Source: Vibrio methylphosphonaticus
GTDB taxonomy: Bacteria > Pseudomonadota > Gammaproteobacteria > Enterobacterales > Vibrionaceae
NCBI RefSeq assembly: GCF_023634655.1
Contig: NZ_JAMKMS010000012.1
Coordinates: 62,001 to 126,000 of the forward strand
Direction: 5' to 3'
DNA length: 64,000 bases
This document shows positions 26,980 to 37,422 of this stretch, one piece after another. The notes under the pieces were generated by a model that was given only the letters and a program-made list of their open reading frames with translations, did no database searches and was not told where the DNA came from. Every line of letters begins with the position of its first letter. Positions within the stretch are counted from its first letter, which is position 1. A program made the translations under genes and the position numbers.

Positions 26980-27132
26980 TTATGTTGTGCCTAGCGTTTT
27001 AACCCGTAATTTTTTACCAGTGGCCTCTTTAAACATCGTTCCGTCAGTGTTAGCTTCTGAAGCCTTAAGTTTCATAATTCTTAAGTTACCTAACCCTTCC
27101 TCATACTTTAGAACAAATTGAGTTGAGTTCAA
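26980..27132 (-). pseudogene. Short open frame, possible remnant between mltF and the small basic gene
   Basis: The minus strand is open for more than 60 codons ending at TAA 26980-26982. A TTG at 27132 gives 50 residues and an ATG at 27075 gives 31 (MKLKASEANTDGTMFKEAT and on). The residues look protein-like and basic at the end (GKKLRVKTLGTT), but the ribosome binding site is weak. It may be a small gene, a gene tail or chance. Confidence 0.25.
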
Positions 27133-27173
27133 GAATACGACAATGCCTACTCTTGAACTAAGCGACGCTGCTC

Positions 27174-27209
27174 AACATAAGCAGCGCTTGAGTCAGCGCT
27201 GCTTATGTT
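27174..27209. other. 15-bp perfect stem-loop after mltF
   Basis: AACATAAGCAGCGCT (27174-27188) and AGCGCTGCTTATGTT (27195-27209) pair perfectly around TGAGTC. A short T-run (GTTTTC) follows on the + strand only, so on the mltF strand it would be a stem without a U-tract. Confidence 0.55.
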
Positions 27210-27226
27210 GTTTTCAAAATGGCGAT

Positions 27227-28780
27227 CTAAGGGGTCTTGGCTTTGCTAGCCTCGGACGTTGCGCCTGCTTCGCTGACAGCCGGTTGTATCGTGCCTACCG
27301 CTTCAGAACTTGCCGCGACCGGTGTAATAACGGTGAGTCCTTCTGTGCTATTGTCTTGCTCTGCTTCCGCGGCGATTTGTTTATCTACATGACCAATGAT
27401 GCTTTGATAATAGCGACGTATGTTCTCAACGTAGTTTTGAGCTTCATCGCCACGCGCATAACCATAGCGTGTCTGGCTGTAGTATTTCTTTTGTCGCAAT
27501 AGCGGTAAACGATCTTTTACATCAGCCCAAGCATCAGGGTTACCACCTTGTCGTTTGGTTAAACGTCGGGCATCCATCATATGGCCGAACCCGAGGTTAT
27601 ACGAAGCCAGCGCAAACCATATTTTTTCATGCTCAGTGATAGAGTCAGGCACTCGACCGACAATATAGCGCAGGTACTGAACCCCGCCTCGTACTGATTG
27701 CTCGGGATCAAGACGATTGGTGACATTGACAATTTTAGCGGTTGGTAGCGTCAACATCATCATGCCACGAACCCCAGTGGGGGATTTAGCTACCGGGTTC
27801 CAGTGTGATTCTTGATACGCAAGTGCCGCGATTAAACGCCAATCGAATTCTTGAGAATACTGTTTAAACAACGGTGACCATTTAGGCAGCTTGCTGTCGA
27901 GAGCGCGGATAAAAGCGCGAGTATCAACGTAATCAAAGGTGCCTATATGGCCGATGTACTTTTCTTCTAAATTAGCCAACTCACCACTTTGTTTTAGACC
28001 ACCAAAAAACTCGATCAACAAGGCGTATAAGCTTTCGTCGTCTGATTTTCTCATGTACCACGAAATCGGTTGATCTTCGGTCATCTCAAAAGCTAGAGCA
28101 AGATCTGGGTAGATGCGCTGTGAGAGCGATAACTCTACCGAGTCAGCCATAGTAAAGAGCAGTTCCCCTTCTGAGACCTGCTTGAGTAGATCGTTCACAT
28201 CTGCATTCGCGTCGATCTTAAAGCGAAATTCAGCGTTATCTTCGGCGACATGATTTAACGTGCGTTCAAAATGGGAGTCTTGCACCACAGCAAATACATC
28301 TTCACCATCGGCCTTTTCGATTAATTCAGCTTGATTAGCTAAGAGCTGCTCAAGATTTCTTGGTCGCCAGTGCCCTTTTTTATAGACCACTTGTTGACTG
28401 ACGTAGTAGTAAGCGGGGCCCGCACGAAACTGCTTAATACGCTGCTGTGATTGGCTTAATCCAGCGGATATAATATCAATTTCGCCCTTTTCTAGCGCAG
28501 GAAAGAGACTCGAAAGGCGATAAGCTGGTTTCATCTCCAACTTAACACCAAGTTCGTCTGCGAACTGGCGGGCCAATTCGTAATCCAACCCGGTAGGACC
28601 ATCAGGCCCGATATAATAGGAAAGCTGGTTATTAAGGGTTCCTACGCGCAATACGCCTCGTTCTTGGATGCTTTCCAATTCGCTTTTGGGATCCGAGTCT
28701 ATTTGGCACCCGAAGAGACCTAATGATAAGGCCAGCAGCGTCGTCAGTTTTAGCCAACGAACAGAATAATTATTTCGCAT
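27227..28780 (-). CDS. mltF: Membrane-bound lytic murein transglycosylase F
   Basis: MltF cuts peptidoglycan glycan chains, forming 1,6-anhydromuramyl ends, and is attached to the outer membrane. The 517 residues start with a signal ending FG-Cys25 (lipoprotein type), then an amino-acid-binding SBP_bac_3-like domain (about 40-270, with RGVLRVGTLNNQLSYY) and a C-terminal SLT domain with catalytic Glu324 in AYQESHWNP, and GVRGMMMLT. The last 45 residues are Ala/Ser/Glu-rich with no fold visible. It is divergent from purL, as in many gammaproteobacteria. Confidence 0.95.
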   Translation of the reverse strand: MRNNYSVRWLKLTTLLALSLGLFGCQIDSDPKSELESIQERGVLRVGTLNNQLSYYIGPDGPTGLDYELARQFADELGVKLEMKPAYRLSSLFPALEKGEIDIISAGLSQSQQRIKQFRAGPAYYYVSQQVVYKKGHWRPRNLEQLLANQAELIEKADGEDVFAVVQDSHFERTLNHVAEDNAEFRFKIDANADVNDLLKQVSEGELLFTMADSVELSLSQRIYPDLALAFEMTEDQPISWYMRKSDDESLYALLIEFFGGLKQSGELANLEEKYIGHIGTFDYVDTRAFIRALDSKLPKWSPLFKQYSQEFDWRLIAALAYQESHWNPVAKSPTGVRGMMMLTLPTAKIVNVTNRLDPEQSVRGGVQYLRYIVGRVPDSITEHEKIWFALASYNLGFGHMMDARRLTKRQGGNPDAWADVKDRLPLLRQKKYYSQTRYGYARGDEAQNYVENIRRYYQSIIGHVDKQIAAEAEQDNSTEGLTVITPVAASSEAVGTIQPAVSEAGATSEASKAKTP

Positions 28781-28918
28781 TAATTCAATTATCTCACGAG
28801 AACGATGTTGCCTTTATACCAAAGCTAGAACTTCTGGCAAAGCAACATCATAGAAAGTCTCGTTTACTGTCACTTTATCGGCTTTGTTCATCGGATTTTT
28901 GTAATTAAGAAAAAAATG

Positions 28919-28934
28919 ACGAAAACGTTTGCGT
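28919..28934. promoter_or_regulatory. PurR operator of purL
   Basis: The 16 bases ACGAAAACGTTTGCGT are, on the other strand, ACGCAAACGTTTTCGT, a perfect PUR box. It lies 7 bases before the -35 region and about 145 bases before purL, predicting repression when hypoxanthine or guanine is plentiful. Confidence 0.9.
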
Positions 28935-28940
28935 AAGTGG

Positions 28941-28969
28941 TTACGTCACAAAAAAAAATACACTATAAT
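28941..28969 (+). promoter_or_regulatory. Candidate purL promoter
   Basis: TTACGT (28941-28946) and TATAAT (28964-28969) are 17 bases apart, just downstream of the PurR box. Confidence 0.6.
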
Positions 28970-29077
28970 ACGCCGGAATCAAGGGGGCAGAAATTGGTAT
29001 ATGTTCATTTTTTAAATGTAACCATTTGAATTTATTCCAATATCACCTCAAATCAATTGCATAAGAGACCTAAGCAC

Positions 29078-32000
29078 ATGAGAATTTTGCGTGGCTCCCC
29101 AGCTCTTTCTGAGTTTCGTGTTAACAAGCTAGTAGAGCTTTGTCGTGAATTAAGCCTACCTGTCACAGGTATTTACGCTGAGTTTGCCCACTTTGCCGAT
29201 CTGACATCAGACTTAGATGCGTCTGAAGTTGAAAAGTTGGAGAAGTTGCTGACTTACGGTCCAACAATCGAAGAGCATGAACCAACGGGCACATTGTTAC
29301 TCGTTACGCCTCGTCCTGGCACCATCTCACCATGGTCGTCTAAATCAACAGATATCGCGCATAACTGTGGTTTAAATAAAGTGACGCGCTTGGAGCGTGG
29401 TACTGCCTTTTATGTAGAGTCATCAAGTGAACTAACAGAACTTCAACTCGTAGAGCTAAAGGCAATTCTGCATGACCGCATGATGGAAGTGGTTTTCAAT
29501 GACTTTGATTCAGCAGCGGCGCTTTTCACTGTAGCGGAACCGGCACCGTATGCTGAGGTTGACCTGCTTACTGGTGGTCGCAAAGCGCTTGAAAAAGCAA
29601 ACGTTACTTTGGGTCTTGCTCTAGCAGAAGATGAGATTGATTACCTTCTTGAAAGCTTTACTGAGAAGCTAGGTCGTAACCCGACGGACATCGAGCTAAT
29701 GATGTTTGCACAAGCGAACTCAGAGCACTGTCGTCACAAGATCTTTAACGCTGATTGGACTATCGATGGCGTTAAGCAAGAAAAATCATTGTTCAAAATG
29801 ATTAAGAACACTTTTGAAACGACACCAGAACATGTTCTGTCTGCTTATAAAGATAACGCAGCGGTAATGACAGGTTCTGAAGTCGGTCGTTTCTTCCCAG
29901 ATCCAGAAACTCGCCAGTACAACTATCACCAAGAGAAAACACATATCTTGATGAAGGTTGAAACGCACAATCACCCAACGGCAATCTCTCCGTGGCCGGG
30001 CGCATCGACAGGTTCAGGCGGTGAAATCCGTGATGAAGGCGCAACCGGTATTGGTGGTAAGCCAAAAGCGGGTCTTGTTGCTTTCTCTGTATCGAACCTT
30101 AAGATCCCGAACTTCGTTCAACCTTGGGAAACTGACTTTGGCAAGCCAAGCCGTATCGTTACTGCTTTGGATATCATGCTTGAAGGTCCTCTTGGTGGCG
30201 CGGCATTCAACAATGAATTTGGTCGTCCAAACCTACTTGGTTACTTCCGTACTTACGAAGAAAAAGTAAACTCTCACGCCGGTGAAGAAGTGCGTGGTTA
30301 CCACAAACCAATCATGCTAGCTGGTGGTCTTGGTAACATCCGTGACGAGCACGTTCAGAAGAAAGAGATCCCAGTAGGTGCAAGCCTAATCGTTCTTGGT
30401 GGTCCTGCGATGAACATCGGCCTTGGCGGCGGTGCGGCATCTTCAATGGATTCTGGTTCTTCTTCTGAAGATCTTGATTTCGCTTCTGTACAACGTGAAA
30501 ACCCAGAGATGGAACGTCGTTGTCAGGAAGTTATCGACCGTTGTTGGCAGCTAGGTGATGCGAACCCAATCGCATTCATCCACGATGTGGGCGCGGGCGG
30601 TATCTCCAATGCACTTCCTGAGCTAGTAGACGACGGTGAGCGTGGCGGTATCTTCAACCTACGTGATGTACCAAACGATGAACCGGGCATGAGCCCACTT
30701 GAGATCTGGTGTAACGAATCTCAAGAGCGTTACGTAATGGCGGTTGCTGATAAAGACATGGCAACATTCGACGCGATTTGTAAGCGTGAGCGTGCACCAT
30801 ACGCAGTGGTTGGTAAAGCAACGGAAGAGCGTGAGCTTAAACTAGAAGATTCACACTTCGACAACACGCCAATCGACATGCCAATGGACATCCTATTAGG
30901 TAAGACACCTAAGATGCACCGCGACGCGAAAACGCTAAAAGCGAACAACCCTGCGATTGACCGTTCTGGCATCGAGATGAACGAAGCGGTTGACCGTGTT
31001 CTTCGCTTGCCAACCGTCGCAGAGAAAACATTCCTTATCACTATCGGTGACCGCTCGGTAACTGGCCTGGTGGCTCGTGACCAAATGGTTGGCCCATGGC
31101 AGGTTCCAGTTGCTAACTGCGCAGTCACAGCAGCAAGCTACGACTCTTACCACGGTGAGGCAATGTCTCTTGGTGAGCGTACACCAGTTGCACTTCTAGA
31201 CTTCGGCGCTTCGGCTCGTCTAGCGGTGGGTGAAGCAATTACTAACATCGCTGCGACAAACATCGGCGATATCAAACACATTAAACTGTCGGCTAACTGG
31301 ATGTCTCCAGCAGGTCACCCTGGTGAAGATGCTGGTCTTTACGAAGCGGTGAAAGCGGTGGGTGAAGAGCTTTGTCCAGCACTGGGTCTAACTATCCCAG
31401 TGGGTAAAGACTCAATGTCGATGAAGACTAAGTGGGAAGAGAATGGCGAGCAGAAAGAAGTCACGTCTCCACTATCTCTTGTCATCACTGCGTTTGCACG
31501 TGTTGAAGATGTTCGTAAGACAATCACTCCTCAGCTGCGCACTGACAAAGGTAATACAAGCCTAGTTCTTATCGACCTAGGTAACGGCAAAAACCGTATG
31601 GGTGCGACAGCACTTGCACAGGTTTACAAGCAGCTTGGTGACAAGCCAGCAGACGTAGACAACGCCGCGCAACTAAAAGGGTTCTACGAAGGCGTTCAAG
31701 CACTTGTAGCGAACGACCACGTTGTCGCTTACCACGATAAAGGCGATGGTGGTCTATTCGTAACGCTAGCTGAAATGGCGTTCGCAGGTCACTGTGGTGT
31801 TAACGCTGATATTGCGGCGTTAGGCGAAGATACACTTGCGGCACTATTCAACGAAGAGCTAGGTGCAGTCATCCAAGTACGTAACGACGACCTAGATGCT
31901 GTGCTTGCGACGCTTGCTGAAAATGGTTTAGAAGCGTGTTCACATGTCATTGGTTCGGTTGAAGCCTCTGATGAGTTAGTGATTAAGTCTGGCGAGTCGG

Positions 32001-32974
32001 TAGTAATTGAACGTAACCGTACTGAACTACGTACTATCTGGGCGGAAACCACGCACAAGATGCAATCACTTCGTGATAACTCTGCGTGTGCAGACCAAGA
32101 ACATGAAGCGAAGAAAGATAACTCAGACCCAGGTCTAAACGTTAGCTTGAGCTATGACGTCAATGAAGATATCGCTGCACCTTATATTGCGACTGGCGCG
32201 AAACCTAAGATGGCGATTTTGCGTGAGCAAGGCGTTAACTCTCACGTTGAAATGGCTGCGGCATTTGACCGCGCCGGCTTTGAAGCAACCGATATTCACA
32301 TGAGCGATATCCTAACGGGGCAAGCGGTTCTAGAAGAGTATAATGGTCTTGTGGCTTGTGGTGGCTTCTCTTACGGTGACGTACTAGGCGCGGGTGAAGG
32401 TTGGGCGAAGTCAGTGCTGTTTAACGACTCCACACGTGACCAATTTGAAAACTTCTTCAAGCGTGAAGATACGTTCTCTCTAGGTGTATGTAACGGTTGT
32501 CAGATGCTGTCTAATCTACGTGAACTTATCCCTGGTGCGGAGTATTGGCCACGTTTTGTTCGCAACGAATCAGAGCGTTTTGAAGCGCGTTTCAGCCTAG
32601 TTGAGGTTCAGAAGTCTGATTCAGTCTTCTTTAATGGTATGGAAGGTTCTCGTATGCCAATCGCCGTTTCTCACGGTGAAGGCCGCGTAGAAGTGCGTGA
32701 TAACGACCACCTAAATGCGATTGAAAACTCAGGCACTGTGGCGCTACGTTACGTTGATAACAACGGTAACCCGACGCAGCAATACCCGAACAACCCGAAT
32801 GGTTCGCCAAATGCTATCACCGGTCTAACGACAACGGATGGTCGCGTAACCATTATGATGCCTCACCCAGAGCGTGTATTCCGTACGGTTGCTAACTCGT
32901 GGGCTCCAGAGACTTGGGGTGAAAACGGTGCTTGGATGCGTATGTTCCAAAACGCGCGTAAGAATATCGGTTAA
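29078..32974 (+). CDS. purL: Phosphoribosylformylglycinamidine synthase PurL
   Basis: PurL catalyses step four of purine synthesis: FGAR, glutamine and ATP give FGAM. This is the large single-chain form (1298 residues; E. coli 1295). Visible are the PurS-like N-terminal domain, the HIS-rich [14 protein letters not shown] segment, two tandem PurM-like synthetase halves ([29 protein letters not shown]) and a C-terminal class I glutaminase with nucleophile Cys1138 in [10 protein letters not shown] and HPERVFR near the end. ATG 29078 gives the family N-terminus [13 protein letters not shown], so an upstream TTG is rejected. A PurR box lies in the promoter region. Confidence 0.97.
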   Translation: MRILRGSPALSEFRVNKLVELCRELSLPVTGIYAEFAHFADLTSDLDASEVEKLEKLLTYGPTIEEHEPTGTLLLVTPRPGTISPWSSKSTDIAHNCGLNKVTRLERGTAFYVESSSELTELQLVELKAILHDRMMEVVFNDFDSAAALFTVAEPAPYAEVDLLTGGRKALEKANVTLGLALAEDEIDYLLESFTEKLGRNPTDIELMMFAQANSEHCRHKIFNADWTIDGVKQEKSLFKMIKNTFETTPEHVLSAYKDNAAVMTGSEVGRFFPDPETRQYNYHQEKTHILMKVETHNHPTAISPWPGASTGSGGEIRDEGATGIGGKPKAGLVAFSVSNLKIPNFVQPWETDFGKPSRIVTALDIMLEGPLGGAAFNNEFGRPNLLGYFRTYEEKVNSHAGEEVRGYHKPIMLAGGLGNIRDEHVQKKEIPVGASLIVLGGPAMNIGLGGGAASSMDSGSSSEDLDFASVQRENPEMERRCQEVIDRCWQLGDANPIAFIHDVGAGGISNALPELVDDGERGGIFNLRDVPNDEPGMSPLEIWCNESQERYVMAVADKDMATFDAICKRERAPYAVVGKATEERELKLEDSHFDNTPIDMPMDILLGKTPKMHRDAKTLKANNPAIDRSGIEMNEAVDRVLRLPTVAEKTFLITIGDRSVTGLVARDQMVGPWQVPVANCAVTAASYDSYHGEAMSLGERTPVALLDFGASARLAVGEAITNIAATNIGDIKHIKLSANWMSPAGHPGEDAGLYEAVKAVGEELCPALGLTIPVGKDSMSMKTKWEENGEQKEVTSPLSLVITAFARVEDVRKTITPQLRTDKGNTSLVLIDLGNGKNRMGATALAQVYKQLGDKPADVDNAAQLKGFYEGVQALVANDHVVAYHDKGDGGLFVTLAEMAFAGHCGVNADIAALGEDTLAALFNEELGAVIQVRNDDLDAVLATLAENGLEACSHVIGSVEASDELVIKSGESVVIERNRTELRTIWAETTHKMQSLRDNSACADQEHEAKKDNSDPGLNVSLSYDVNEDIAAPYIATGAKPKMAILREQGVNSHVEMAAAFDRAGFEATDIHMSDILTGQAVLEEYNGLVACGGFSYGDVLGAGEGWAKSVLFNDSTRDQFENFFKREDTFSLGVCNGCQMLSNLRELIPGAEYWPRFVRNESERFEARFSLVEVQKSDSVFFNGMEGSRMPIAVSHGEGRVEVRDNDHLNAIENSGTVALRYVDNNGNPTQQYPNNPNGSPNAITGLTTTDGRVTIMMPHPERVFRTVANSWAPETWGENGAWMRMFQNARKNIG

Positions 32975-33001
32975 TCGATAGGTCTGTGACATAGTCAATG
33001 G

Positions 33002-33038
33002 AAAGGTCGTCAGTGAAAGTGCTGGCGACCTTTTTTAT
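33002..33038 (+). terminator. Terminator after purL
   Basis: AAAGGTCG-T-CAG and CTGG-CGACCTTTTTT pair with a short mismatch, followed by a six-T tract, 28 bases after the stop. Confidence 0.8.
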
Positions 33039-33221
33039 TACGGGTCGTTTTATGGTAATTACTGATCATTTAGCGTGATAAAAAACCGTGTCTGTTGCAA
33101 AAAATAGTGAAGCGTAATTGAACTAATTGTGTTCTAATACCGCGCTGGCTTAGGGATGGCTGACAAAGAAATGATAATTATGTTGGAACATCCCTTAACA
33201 AAACCCTTAGGAATCATCTAA

Positions 33222-33533
33222 ATGTCTGAAAATAAAAAATTTGCTATCCGCCTAACGGAAAAGCGCAATGGTTGGTCTGCAGAAATTACTCGCCAAGTAA
33301 CCTCTCGTAGAACGGTAGTATCTAAGCGTGAGATGGGTTTTGAAAGCGAAGAATTAGCGCAAGCTTGGGCAGAGAAAGAACTACAAGGCTTTATTGCAAG
33401 CCAAGCGGAACGTAACGCTCGTAAATCTGAAGCTCGTAAAGAGAAAGAAGCAAAAGAGCATGCGAAGGAAGCCTTAAAAGCGGTAAAAGCGGCGGCTCGT
33501 CAAGATAGCGTTGAGCAAGAAGACGAAGAGTAA
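33222..33533 (+). CDS. DUF3622 family protein
   Basis: A 103-residue cytosolic protein of the DUF3622 family, found in vibrios and relatives. The N-terminal half (FAIRLTEKRNGWSAEITRQVTSRRTVVSKREMGFESEELAQAWAEKEL as separate segments) looks like a small alpha/beta domain, and the second half is a highly charged Lys/Glu/Ala helix. No function is known. It has its own terminator and lies alone after purL, so it seems to be an independent gene. The identification is from memory of the family pattern. Confidence 0.75.
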   Translation: MSENKKFAIRLTEKRNGWSAEITRQVTSRRTVVSKREMGFESEELAQAWAEKELQGFIASQAERNARKSEARKEKEAKEHAKEALKAVKAAARQDSVEQEDEE

Positions 33534-33581
33534 TAGTTTCTAGTACTGCTGACGAATTCTGATTCGTTGATAGTAACTAAT

Positions 33582-33614
33582 AAAAAACCGCTGCATTGTC
33601 AGCGGTTTTTTTTG
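33582..33614 (+). terminator. Terminator after the DUF3622 gene
   Basis: AAAAAACCGCT and AGCGGTTTTTTTT pair around GCATTGTC, with a long T-tract. Confidence 0.88.
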
Positions 33615-33668
33615 TACGCGTTTTACATGGTTAGGCCATTCTTTCCAAGGACTTAGTTGTCTTTGACC

Positions 33669-34331
33669 TTAAAACACTTGTGCGTCGAGTTTACTGACCA
33701 GCTCCGATGGAAGTTGAAGCTGTTTCGCCAGTTCTTGCAAATAGGCTTTTTCCATAAAGTTTTGCTCATCAACCACGAGCAGACTGGCAAGATAAATTTC
33801 TGCTCCTTGCTCTGGAGAATGTGCAAGCTGAGCAATATAGCTAGGATCAAGCGGTTTCGCTATTTCAGCTTGAACTAACGCTTGGACATGGGCATCGGCA
33901 TGCATTCTTTGTAGTGCTTGGTCAATTTTACCCATTTCGACGTCATCAATGTGCCCATCGGCTTTCGCTGCACCAATCATGGCTTTGAGAACAATCTCTT
34001 CATGATTGACATTAGCAAATTCGTTGACGGTTGCGCCTTCTGAGTCAGCGTCGTTCTTTTTGTCCCAATCGTTATAGATCTTAAATGCGAGCGCGCCCAA
34101 GGCCGCCGCACTCCCAACACCTAACGCAGTTTTACCCACTTTTTTGGTTTTCTTTGAACCCATCAGCATACCGAGTAAGCCACCGCCAACAACGCCAGCG
34201 CCTAACGCCCCCATGGTTTTTTTGTCACCAATGGCTGAGCTGAGACTTGATGAAGATTGAGACGCTTTTTGGGTCGCTTTGCTAACGACATCTGATTTGA
34301 GTGCTTGATTAAGTAGTGATTTCAAATCCAT
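33669..34331 (-). CDS. yebE: DUF533/YebE family inner-membrane protein
   Basis: A 220-residue YebE (DUF533) protein. It starts with a short helix and Ser-rich stretch, then a Gly/Ala-rich membrane segment (GALGAGVVGGGLLGMLMGSKK and ALGVGSAAALGALAFKIY, about 40-85), then a TerB-like helical domain (EEIVLKAMIGAAKADGHIDDVEM; acidic pairs that resemble a metal site). I start at 34331, with GGAG six bases before the ATG, rather than a TTG four codons earlier. E. coli yebE is an envelope-stress (Cpx) target; whether that holds here is not visible. Confidence 0.87.
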   Translation of the reverse strand: MDLKSLLNQALKSDVVSKATQKASQSSSSLSSAIGDKKTMGALGAGVVGGGLLGMLMGSKKTKKVGKTALGVGSAAALGALAFKIYNDWDKKNDADSEGATVNEFANVNHEEIVLKAMIGAAKADGHIDDVEMGKIDQALQRMHADAHVQALVQAEIAKPLDPSYIAQLAHSPEQGAEIYLASLLVVDEQNFMEKAYLQELAKQLQLPSELVSKLDAQVF

Positions 34332-34487
34332 CGTATTCTCCAAAATGTGGTAGTCGAACTTAGGTTGTCGAACAGTTAGTGCTTAGTGCTTAGTATTTAA
34401 AACTAAATACGATGAGCACGTCATATTGTTGATGGTAATGGACTGAATCTGAACTGAGGATGAAGATTGGATTGCAGGTGCGAATTA

Positions 34488-34514
34488 AAAAGGCAGCCAA
34501 TAGGCTGCCTTTTA
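34488..34514. terminator. Terminator after proS
   Basis: AAAAAGGCAGCC and GGCTGCCTTTTA pair with a short AATA loop and T-runs on both strands, about 60 bases past the proS stop. Confidence 0.78.
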
Positions 34515-34571
34515 TGACCGAGGTCGTATCAATTATGATGGTCAATTACGATCATCAATGCTGATATAATG

Positions 34572-36287
34572 TTACGCTAATTGCGCTTTGATATGCTCAA
34601 TGATGTCCGTCATCGCAATCGGTGTTTTTTCGCCGTTGCGACGGTTCTTATATTCGAAGTTGCCTTCGTCCATGCTACGGTCACCAATCACGATAGTGTG
34701 AGGGATGCCCACTAGCTCGATATCTTTAAACATGACGCCAGGACGCTCTTTACGGTCATCGAATAGTACTTCAACACCCATAGCCGTTAATTCAGCGTAT
34801 AGTTTCTCAGCCGCTTCCTTCACGCGCTCTGACTTGTGCATGTTCATTGGTACAATAGCAACCTGGAAAGGGGCAAGTGCATCTGGCCAAACAATGCCAA
34901 ATTTATCGTGGTTTTGCTCGATAGCCGACGCAACAACACGTGAAACACCAATACCGTAACAACCCATTTCTAGGATTACGCTCTTACCATCAGGACCAAG
35001 CACATTACAGTTCATTGCTTTAGAGTAAGTGTTCCCTAGTTGGAAGATGTGACCAACTTCGATACCGCGCTTAAGCTGGATAGTACCTTGACCACAAGGG
35101 CTTAGGTCGCCTTCAACGACGTTACGTAGGTCTTCAACTTGAGCCAATTCAACATCGCGACCCCAGTTAATACCGAAGTAGTGTTTACCGTCTACGTTTG
35201 CGCCAGCGCCGAAGTCGCTCATGACAGCAACAGAGCGGTCAACGATGAATGGTAGCTCTAAGCCAACAGGGCCAAGTGAACCCGGACCAGCACCAACAAG
35301 TGCACGAATTGCAGCTTCATCAGCCATTTCTAGTGGGGAAGCAACCTGTGGAAGGTTTTCAGCTTTCACTTCGTTAAGTTCGTGATCACCACGGATGATA
35401 AGCGCGATGATGTCGGCATCAACGTCGTCAGAAGCTTTAACAAACAGAGTCTTAACTGTCTTTTCAATAGCAAGACCGTGTTGCTCTACTAGCTCTGCGA
35501 TTGTTTTTGCGTTTGGTGTATCAACCAGTTCCATCTCTTGAGTTGGCGCAGCCGCTTCAGCTGTTGGAGCAAGCGCTTCCGCTTTTTCGATGTTCGCTGC
35601 GTAATCCGATTCAGAAGAGAAGGCAATGAGGTCTTCGCCGCTTTCAGCAAGAACGTGGAACTCTTGAGAGCCACTGCCGCCGATTGCGCCAGAGTCTGCC
35701 AGTACTGGACGGTACTCAAGACCCATGCGGTCGAACGCTTTACAGTAAGCATCGTGCATCGCTTGGTAAGACTGCTCTAGACCGTCTTTGTCGATATCAA
35801 AGCTGTACGCATCCATCATTGAGAATTCACGTGCACGCATGACGCCAAAACGAGGGCGGCGTTCATCGCGGAATTTAGTCTGAATTTGGTACAGGTTTAG
35901 AGGAAGCTGCTTGTAAGAGCTAATCTCGTTGCGTACCAGGCTTGTGACGACTTCTTCCGCCGTTGGACTAAGAACGAACGGACGAGAATGGCGGTCGGTG
36001 AAACGCAGTAATTCCGGGCCCATTTTCTCGCTGCGACCAGTCTCTTCCCAAAGCTCAAACGGTTGAACGACGGGCATCAAGATTTCAACGGCACCGGCAT
36101 TATCGATCTCTTGGCGAACGATATTTTCTACTTTACGCAGTACACGTAGACCAGTAGGTAGCCAAGTATATAAACCTGAAGCTAGCTTACGGATCATACC
36201 TGCACGTAGCATCAGCTGGTGGCTGATAACTTCTGCGTCGTTTGGAGTTTCTTTCAAAGTGGAAAGAAGGTAGTTACTGGTACGCAT
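34572..36287 (-). CDS. proS: Prolyl-tRNA synthetase
   Basis: ProS charges tRNA-Pro with proline. The 571 residues are the bacterial long form: class II catalytic core ([26 protein letters not shown], motif 1; [25 protein letters not shown], motif 2; [17 protein letters not shown], motif 3), a YbaK-like editing insert (about 230-400) that hydrolyses alanyl-tRNA-Pro, and a C-terminal anticodon-binding domain starting near QVAIVPMN. The trmO gene lies 90 bases upstream on the same strand, a common pairing. Identity is certain from the motifs. Confidence 0.98.
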   Translation of the reverse strand: MRTSNYLLSTLKETPNDAEVISHQLMLRAGMIRKLASGLYTWLPTGLRVLRKVENIVRQEIDNAGAVEILMPVVQPFELWEETGRSEKMGPELLRFTDRHSRPFVLSPTAEEVVTSLVRNEISSYKQLPLNLYQIQTKFRDERRPRFGVMRAREFSMMDAYSFDIDKDGLEQSYQAMHDAYCKAFDRMGLEYRPVLADSGAIGGSGSQEFHVLAESGEDLIAFSSESDYAANIEKAEALAPTAEAAAPTQEMELVDTPNAKTIAELVEQHGLAIEKTVKTLFVKASDDVDADIIALIIRGDHELNEVKAENLPQVASPLEMADEAAIRALVGAGPGSLGPVGLELPFIVDRSVAVMSDFGAGANVDGKHYFGINWGRDVELAQVEDLRNVVEGDLSPCGQGTIQLKRGIEVGHIFQLGNTYSKAMNCNVLGPDGKSVILEMGCYGIGVSRVVASAIEQNHDKFGIVWPDALAPFQVAIVPMNMHKSERVKEAAEKLYAELTAMGVEVLFDDRKERPGVMFKDIELVGIPHTIVIGDRSMDEGNFEYKNRRNGEKTPIAMTDIIEHIKAQLA

Positions 36288-36377
36288 TCTATGGTATCCG
36301 TTTCATCATGATTATAAGAGATTCAAGCCATCGCTTAAATCGAGTTAAGCCGACTATGATATCAGCGTATTGCTGTT

Positions 36378-37082
36378 CTACAAAGGTTCAATCGCGGTAA
36401 CTAATGCCGATTCATCTTTTATTTTGAATTTAATATTCCAGTCGTACAGTTTCACTCCGTACTCTTTATTGTCCGGCTTGCCTTTCTTGTATGCAGGTCT
36501 TGGATCTTGAGCAAGAACTTGCGATATGACCTGACGTCGGTGGTCGCCATCTTTTCGCTCGTTAAAGAAAGCGTCGACATTGACTGAAAATTGAACATCA
36601 ATGAGTTCGGGTTCGTCGGAAGCGTAGCCACCTTGTGCTTGAGGTATTGAATCGGAATAGGGGATATAGGGTTTGATATCAACAATGGGTGTACCATCAA
36701 CTAAATCAGCGCTGCCTATATGTATTAAGGTTTGCGCGCCCTGTTGTTCAATGCCCTTTAATTCAACTGCAGACATGCCAATGCCATTGGGCCTGAAGGT
36801 TGAGCGTGTGGCTAATACCCCCATTCTTTCATTACCACCAAGGCGAGGCGGACGAACCGTTGGCTTCCAGCCTGCATTGATATTTTGATCAAATAAAAAT
36901 AGTAACCATAAATGAGAGAACTGTTCGATGCCTTTAACTGCTTCTTGGCAGTTCGCTTGTCCATGCAGTTTCACGGTAGCCGTAGCCGCAGGTACGAGGC
37001 GAGGCTGTCTCGGGACAGCAAACTTCTCTTTATAAGGCGAACTTATAGTGCCGATCGGGTCAATATGATAAGTCAAAGGCAT
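36378..37082 (-). CDS. trmO: tRNA (t6A37) N6-methyltransferase TrmO
   Basis: TrmO (formerly YaeB/TsaA) methylates N6-threonylcarbamoyladenosine at position 37 of tRNA-Thr with SAM, using a unique beta-barrel fold. The 234 residues carry QFSHLWLLFLFDQN, the SAM/active-site region RPPRLGGNERMGVLATRSTFRPN and IGMSAVELKGI, plus the C-terminal domain with DPRPAYKK. An ATG at 37082 is chosen over the adjacent GTG. It precedes proS on the same strand, so both tRNA enzymes may share a transcript. Confidence 0.93.
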   Translation of the reverse strand: MPLTYHIDPIGTISSPYKEKFAVPRQPRLVPAATATVKLHGQANCQEAVKGIEQFSHLWLLFLFDQNINAGWKPTVRPPRLGGNERMGVLATRSTFRPNGIGMSAVELKGIEQQGAQTLIHIGSADLVDGTPIVDIKPYIPYSDSIPQAQGGYASDEPELIDVQFSVNVDAFFNERKDGDHRRQVISQVLAQDPRPAYKKGKPDNKEYGVKLYDWNIKFKIKDESALVTAIEPL

Positions 37083-37422
37083 CACTTTAGGTCACAAAAT
37101 TAGACATTGATCATTTCAGATGTGCTTAGGGTTTTCAATAGGGGAGGGAAAGGTAAATTTGACCTATAACACATTGGTGTTTTGACCAAAAAATATATTT
37201 GTCATAAGAATGTTATTTTTTAATCTATACAAATGTTAGTATATATGTTTGATTAACATTGCATGAGTTGGTTAAAAATCGCCCTTTTTTACATTTAGCA
37301 ACATATTGGGCTTTTAATTGTGCTTTTGGTCACGTACCCTTCGCCTGCTTTTTACAAAGTTGTCAGAAAAGGACGATAGCTTTGTTAAATAGCCAGGACA
37401 ATATAATAAAAGGAGGGGACAG
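37083..37422. other. Intergenic region between trmO and the second AbgT gene
   Basis: A 340-base gap with divergent promoters. TTGACC (37182-37187) and TAAGAA (37205-37210) are 17 bases apart and could serve the transporter. A strong AAAGGAGGGG Shine-Dalgarno precedes its ATG. No small gene or RNA was recognised. Confidence 0.4.

Noticed and set aside
27143-27502. 119-codon + strand frame overlapping mltF
   Set aside because: Its latter part is antisense to the mltF coding sequence and it runs through the 15-bp hairpin; no plausible start signal.
30730-31128. 132-codon antisense frame inside purL
   Set aside because: It lies wholly within purL with shadow-like Ser/Thr/Arg composition.
34390-34412. 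GTATTTA/TAAATAC hairpin upstream of yebE as a regulatory element
   Set aside because: The stem is short and AT-only; such pairs are common by chance in this gap.
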